This document shows, piece by piece, positions 30,272-34,494 of a DNA stretch of 34,494 nt. The position numbers were made by a program, and so were the translations under genes. The notes under the pieces are model-generated. The model saw only the letters and a program-made list of their open reading frames with translations. It searched no databases and was not told the DNA's origin. The stretch comes from Actinoallomurus liliacearum (GTDB lineage: Bacteria > Actinomycetota > Actinomycetes > Streptosporangiales > Streptosporangiaceae). The stretch covers positions 1 through 34,494 of the forward strand of contig NZ_BAABHJ010000021.1 in assembly GCF_039542035.1 (NCBI RefSeq). Direction: 5' to 3'. Position 1 is the first letter of the stretch; every line of letters begins with the position of its first letter.

Positions 30272-33136
30272 TTACGGTGAGGCGTCGACGACCAACCCGA
30301 GTTCGTCGTCGTAGCGCACCGTGTGACCGCCGATCACCGCACCGCCGGACTCCTCGAGAACCAGCGCGTGGCTGTAGCGGAGCCACGGGTCGTCACGCCA
30401 GCCCTCCAACGGCCTCAGATCAGCCTCCGCAGCAGCGGTCAGTTTCGACGGCAGCCGCACGGTGGCAGCCAAGACCTCCTCGACCAGATCCGCCGACGCA
30501 TCCCCGTTAACGCCGAGCGACCGGCCTTTCAACGTCCAAAAACCGGAGGCGTCCCGACGCACCAGAATGACCTCGATGCTGGGCTCGCCGTCACGAACTA
30601 GAGCCTGGAACTGCTCTTCCTGCAAGCTCGCCGGTGAACCGCCGTAATGCAGGCCATCCAACGTCGTGTTCGCATGCTCACCGATGCGGGTGAGCAAGAA
30701 CGGCGCCGCGCGCTCCGCACGCAGTCGTCGAGTATCGCCCCACTCCTGGTAGGCCGTGTGCTCGATGTCGGCCCACCGAGCCGGCACCACCGGCTGCTCG
30801 GCGTCATACACCCGCCGGACCAGGTCCGGTACCTGGCCGGCAACCGACCACTCCCCGGCGGCTGCGGCCAGCACCGAAGCGGCCGTCCGCAGCAGAAGGT
30901 AGGAGCCGTAAATCCCCTTACTGGATGGCAGGATCTCCGGAGGATCACTTCGGCGCGGGTTGAACCCGGTGACGACGACCTGAGGGCTCTTCAGGAGAGC
31001 CGGCCGTACGGTGCCGCGGTGGCGGTGCAGACGACCGATACGCTGCAGCAGCAGGTCGATCGGCGCCAGATCGGTGACCAGCAGATCTGCGTCCACATCG
31101 AAGGACTGTTCAGCCAGTTGCGTCGCCACCACGATCAGCCGGCCTGGGCGCGGTGGCCGGTCCGGTCCCGGCGGCCCGAGCAGCCTCAAACACTCCTCGG
31201 TTCGCTCGGCCCGATGCTCAGCGTGAAGCCGGCCATGCAGCAAACGCACGTCATCCCCGAAGCGTGCGCGCAGAGCAGTGTAGGTGTCCTGGGCTCGCTG
31301 CACGGTGTTACGGATCACCAGGACGCACCCGCCGTCTCGCAGCCGGTCCTCCAGCAGATCGGTCACCGCCCGATCGCCCGCCGACACCGCTGAAGCCCCG
31401 TCCCTGCCGGTGACCGGCCTGCCGGCCGCTGGTTCAGGAAGGACTCGGATGCGCACGTCCAGGTCTTTGCGCCAGGACGTGGTGTGTTCCGCCAGGAACT
31501 GCGGGCCGTCCGCGCCCTGCCAGGCCGCAGTCACATTCGGATACCCGGTCGGCTCCGTCAGACCCGAGACATCGGCGGCCTCGAGCGAGGACGCACCGGC
31601 CAGGTAGGCGGCCACAAGATCACGCCGCTGCGCCGGCGAAAGAGTCGCCGACAACAGCACCACCGGGACCCCGGCCTGACCGAGCCATCGCAGCCCTTCC
31701 ATCAGGAACTGCGACATGTACACATCGGCCGCATGCACCTCATCGAGCACCACGACCTTGCCAGCCAAGCCGGCCGTCCGAAGCATCACATGCCGAGTCC
31801 GGGTGGCGGCGAACAGCAACTGGTCGATGGTGCCGACCACGAACGGGCTCAACAACCCCCGCATCCGGCCCAAAAACCATTCCGCCGGGACCTTCCGTTC
31901 CTCACAACAGCCCGGCTCGTTCCACCAGTCCTCGACTTCCAGGCCGTACTCGTCTTCTTGGACCCCGCCGTGATGACCGGCCGGATCCTCCCCGGCCGCC
32001 GCAAGCAGCTCACGCCACTCACTGTTGAACCGGCGCTTGCCATGCAGCAGCGCCACCTGGCTCTCCAGCCCTGGACTAACCTTCGCCACCCAGTCGCGGA
32101 CCTTGGTGAACATCGGATCGCTCGTCGCCTGGGTCGGCATCCCGACGAACACTCCGTCCGCACCGAACCGGGCCGCCAGCACCTCCACCACCGCCAGGGC
32201 CGTGTTCGTCTTCCCCTCCCCCATCGGCGCCTCCAGGACCATCAACCCCGGTCCGCCCATCCGCCGGGCCACCTCCAACGCCTGCACCTGCGACGGGCGC
32301 GGCTCACACCCGAAACGCTCACCGAACAGCCCTGCACCCGGAAACGCGAGCGTCCCCCAGCCCCCGCGCAGGCCCAACTGCTGCCACGCCGCGACCGCAC
32401 GCCCTCGCGCGGCCGACATGCTCACCTTCTCCAGCTCATCGATGCCGACGAAGTACCGCTCATCGCTGGCGATCCAATCCGCCATCACCACGAACCCACT
32501 CAGCTGCAGCTGAGCTGCACGACTCGGGATGGTCTTCGGCTGCACCTGCGCCAGATCAGCGAAACCGAGTTCCTTGGTGAACACCGTCACCAACGCGGAC
32601 TGCGCCTGCGCCCACACCCGCCCCTTGCCCTGAAGCTGCCCCCGCGTCCGATCCCGGAGCTGTCCCAGCGACGGGAAGGACCCATGGTGGCCCGCCACCA
32701 GCGGCCACACCCACCCGATCTGATCCTCGCCCCAGCCCGCCTGGGCAAGCGCCCGGCGGATCAGCTCCCCACCCGCCTTGTCATGCCGCCGACGAGACTT
32801 CTTCACGACATGCCGATCCCAGGTCAGGCCGGCCCGCCAGACCGCATCCGCCGCATCCTCATCCACATGTTGAAATGCAGGCGTCGCCTTCCCGCAGTCA
32901 TGGACCCCGCACAACCACGCGAAGAACCGCCGCCCCAACCCCGGCCCACCGGCGACCTCATCCAGCATCCGCTTCACCGAGACCGCCAGATACCGATCCC
33001 AGATCAGCTCCGCGACCGCCGCCGTATCCAGCAGATGCGACAACAGCAGATTCTTCGTCCCCCCGGCCCGCCGCGCCGACTTTCCCCACAACACACCTAA
33101 CTGCCGCTCCGTATCCGGCCCCAGCCCGTACACCAC
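30272..33136 (-). CDS. cas3: Cas3, type I-E helicase-nuclease
   Basis: A 954-residue protein from the GTG at 33136 (another GTG at 33133), with a purine-rich GCGGGGG upstream. The N-terminal HD nuclease domain (to about 260) has His34 (LLSHLLD), His79-Asp80 with Lys83 (GVHDCGK) and His150-His151. The SF2 helicase part has Walker A APMGEGKT (303-310), DEVH box (465-468), SAT (496-498) and the motif VI QRIGRLHRHR. Cas3 is recruited by Cascade at a bound target, unwinds and degrades it 3' to 5'. It is separated from cas8e by 262 bases holding the guide-like RNA and is transcribed divergently from array 2, so its promoter shares the leader region. Confidence 0.97.
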   Translation of the reverse strand: MVYGLGPDTERQLGVLWGKSARRAGGTKNLLLSHLLDTAAVAELIWDRYLAVSVKRMLDEVAGGPGLGRRFFAWLCGVHDCGKATPAFQHVDEDAADAVWRAGLTWDRHVVKKSRRRHDKAGGELIRRALAQAGWGEDQIGWVWPLVAGHHGSFPSLGQLRDRTRGQLQGKGRVWAQAQSALVTVFTKELGFADLAQVQPKTIPSRAAQLQLSGFVVMADWIASDERYFVGIDELEKVSMSAARGRAVAAWQQLGLRGGWGTLAFPGAGLFGERFGCEPRPSQVQALEVARRMGGPGLMVLEAPMGEGKTNTALAVVEVLAARFGADGVFVGMPTQATSDPMFTKVRDWVAKVSPGLESQVALLHGKRRFNSEWRELLAAAGEDPAGHHGGVQEDEYGLEVEDWWNEPGCCEERKVPAEWFLGRMRGLLSPFVVGTIDQLLFAATRTRHVMLRTAGLAGKVVVLDEVHAADVYMSQFLMEGLRWLGQAGVPVVLLSATLSPAQRRDLVAAYLAGASSLEAADVSGLTEPTGYPNVTAAWQGADGPQFLAEHTTSWRKDLDVRIRVLPEPAAGRPVTGRDGASAVSAGDRAVTDLLEDRLRDGGCVLVIRNTVQRAQDTYTALRARFGDDVRLLHGRLHAEHRAERTEECLRLLGPPGPDRPPRPGRLIVVATQLAEQSFDVDADLLVTDLAPIDLLLQRIGRLHRHRGTVRPALLKSPQVVVTGFNPRRSDPPEILPSSKGIYGSYLLLRTAASVLAAAAGEWSVAGQVPDLVRRVYDAEQPVVPARWADIEHTAYQEWGDTRRLRAERAAPFLLTRIGEHANTTLDGLHYGGSPASLQEEQFQALVRDGEPSIEVILVRRDASGFWTLKGRSLGVNGDASADLVEEVLAATVRLPSKLTAAAEADLRPLEGWRDDPWLRYSHALVLEESGGAVIGGHTVRYDDELGLVVDASP

Positions 33137-33332
33137 ACACCCCCGCTACCATCCGGCTAACGTCGGTCACCAACAGCACGCACCCTAGACACCCCCACCG
33201 ACAAAACCCCTCCACCACGACCCCACTCCCCCCAGACCGAGAATGAAAAACCACCTGGCAGCAGACCGATCCGCGACCCACCAACCGAACAAAAACAACT
33301 CCCCTCGCCGCCAAACCACCAGGTGAGCAAGT
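33137..33332 (+). promoter_or_regulatory. CRISPR leader of array 2 and divergent cas3 promoter region
   Basis: A 196-base non-coding segment between the cas3 start and the first repeat of array 2. The plus strand is very C/A-rich and G-poor, with the richest A/T patch at about 33287-33297 (CGAACAAAAAC). The last bases before the first repeat read CCAGGTGAGCAAGT, closely matching CCAGCTCAGCAAGT beside the first repeat of array 1. That shared leader end is probably the Cas1-Cas2 docking sequence. Promoter boxes were not resolved. Confidence 0.7.
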
Positions 33333-34494
33333 GCCGGCCCCGCGCCTGCGGGGATGGTTCCTTCTCCTACCTCCTGCGCATCCCCCTGGAGATGCCGGCC
33401 CCGCGCCTGCGGGGATGGTTCCGGCGTGTTGGACGCGCGCATCGAGCGGGCGGTGGTCGGCCCCGCGCCTGCGGGGATGGTTCCCCGATCACGCTCGTCG
33501 CGACGTTCTACGAGTAGTCGGCCCCGCGCCTGCGGGGATGGTTCGGCAGCACCAGGCGAGATCGGCTGCCCCCGAACGTCGGCCCCGCGCCTGCGGGGAT
33601 GGTTCTCCTCACTGACGCGGATAGTCAGTGAGATTTCAGTCGGCCCCGCGCCTGCGGGGATGGTTCCGGACTCCGCTGGGACGGCGAACCCGCCGTCGGG
33701 TCGGCCCCGCGCCTGCGGGGATGGTTCCCCGAGGACACCCTCACGTTCGTCGTCGCCGCCGTCGGCCCCGCGCCTGCGGGGATGGTTCCGGCCGCCTACA
33801 CGACGCCCTCGGCCGATTCGTGTCGGCCCCGCGCCTGCGGGGATGGTTCCCCCAGGAGGGACAGCATGTCCAGCATCACCGAGTCGGCCCCGCGCCTGCG
33901 GGGATGGTTCCGCTGGTCGGCCAGGTGAGGTCGGGGATCTGCTGTCGGCCCCGCGCCTGCGGGGATGGTTCCTTCCACGTGATGAGGGGAGCCATCAGCC
34001 CGTAGTCGGCCCCGCGCCTGCGGGGATGGTTCCCGCGCCATGACGTCGTGACTCAGCCCGATCAGGTCGGCCCCGCGCCTGCGGGGATGGTTCCCCGTCC
34101 TCCGGGCGCTCGCCCTGCCGTACGCCGTCGGCCCCGCGCCTGCGGGGATGGTTCCTGCGCCGCACGAAGTACCTGGCATCGCAGACGGTCGGCCCCGCGC
34201 CTGCGGGGATGGTTCTCTTGCGCAGTTAGATGCGGCGGGCGCGCAGTTGTCGGCCCCGCGCCTGCGGGGATGGTTCCCGGGCCGTTGGTCTTGTAGACCT
34301 GCTCGACGAGTCGGCCCCGCGCCTGCGGGGATGGTTCCGTCCCCGTCTCGCTGCTGCTCGTCGGTGGCGGCGTCGGCCCCGCGCCTGCGGGGATGGTTCC
34401 GTCCCCGTCTCGCTGCTGCTCGTCGGTGGCGGCGTCGGCCCCGCGCCTGCGGGGATGGTTCCGTCCCCGTCTCGCTGCTGTTCGTCGGTGGCGG
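33333..34494 (+). CRISPR. type I-E CRISPR array 2, upstream of cas3, continuing past the window
   Basis: At least 19 repeats of 28 bases, plus strand, starting at 33333, 33394, 33456, 33517 and so on to 34434; periods 61 or 62 bases, spacers 33-34. The consensus begins GTCGGCCCCGCGCCTGCGGG and ends GATGGTTC. Repeats are almost identical; the first two carry C instead of T at position 2. Base 29, which in I-E systems derives from the PAM, is C in 16, T in 2 and G in 1. The last three spacers are copies of each other. The leader lies to the left, so transcription is rightwards, opposite to array 1 and to the cas genes. Confidence 0.97.

Noticed and set aside
33323..34296. Long ORFs through both CRISPR arrays encoding repeated PAPAGMVP- or RARGDGP-like peptides
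   Set aside because: They are translations of the repeat units in several frames on both strands, without ribosome binding sites; the DNA is a CRISPR array.

Overview
The window is high-GC actinomycete DNA, most likely from a filamentous actinomycete (Streptosporangiales or Streptomycetales type). The evidence is GTG/TTG starts, overlapping stop/start junctions, XRE-TPR regulators, a PF04672-type methyltransferase and an FxLD lanthipeptide locus. The species cannot be fixed from this sequence. The window reads as an accessory region with four parts.

(1) 1-7413, mobile DNA. The left edge cuts an IS110-family transposase (minus strand) just after its start; its non-coding 5' flank (94-340) is where IS110-group elements encode a bridge RNA. 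Next is a tightly overlapped minus-strand operon read from 7413 to 456. It holds a small Arg-rich protein, a large Cys-rich tyrosine recombinase, a second tyrosine recombinase with a full catalytic set, a small XRE protein, a large zinc-knuckle protein with a degenerate recombinase domain, and an unknown protein.

(2) 7812-12990, regulatory and accessory genes. These are a HEPN-like protein with a C-terminal Cys pair set, two decayed regulator fragments, a GNAT acetyltransferase, a short PF04672-like methyltransferase, an XRE-TPR regulator and a divergent flavoprotein of the HFCD/LanD type.

(3) 13011-22276, an FxLD-type lanthipeptide cluster. A divergent XRE regulator faces a 46-residue precursor peptide missed by ordinary ORF length cut-offs. 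A strong 15-bp hairpin separates the precursor from a full-length LanB dehydratase. Then follow LanC cyclase, a fused SpaB_C plus PIMT-like methyltransferase and an uncharacterised helical protein. The methyltransferase and the Asp/Asn-Gly motifs of the precursor suggest an aspartimide or isoaspartate-containing lanthipeptide. No transporter or protease is present in the window.

(4) 22300-34494, a complete type I-E CRISPR-Cas locus next to a tRNA-Lys(CTT) whose 5' half is degraded. cas3 is followed, after a 262-bp gap, by cas8e-cas11-cas7-cas5-cas6e-cas1-cas2, all on the minus strand. The locus lies between two arrays of opposite polarity with slightly different repeats: 16 recognisable repeats downstream of cas2 and at least 19 upstream of cas3.

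The most interesting signal is in the cas3-cas8e gap. Two degenerate repeats bracket a spacer-like sequence whose first 18 guide positions match the DNA immediately upstream of the cas8e Shine-Dalgarno, next to a 5'-AAG PAM. The first two mismatches fall at guide positions 6 and 12, the bases that Cascade flips out. A 13-bp hairpin terminator-like structure follows. This has the architecture of a cas-regulating guide RNA (CreR/CreA-like) by which Cascade would repress its own operon.
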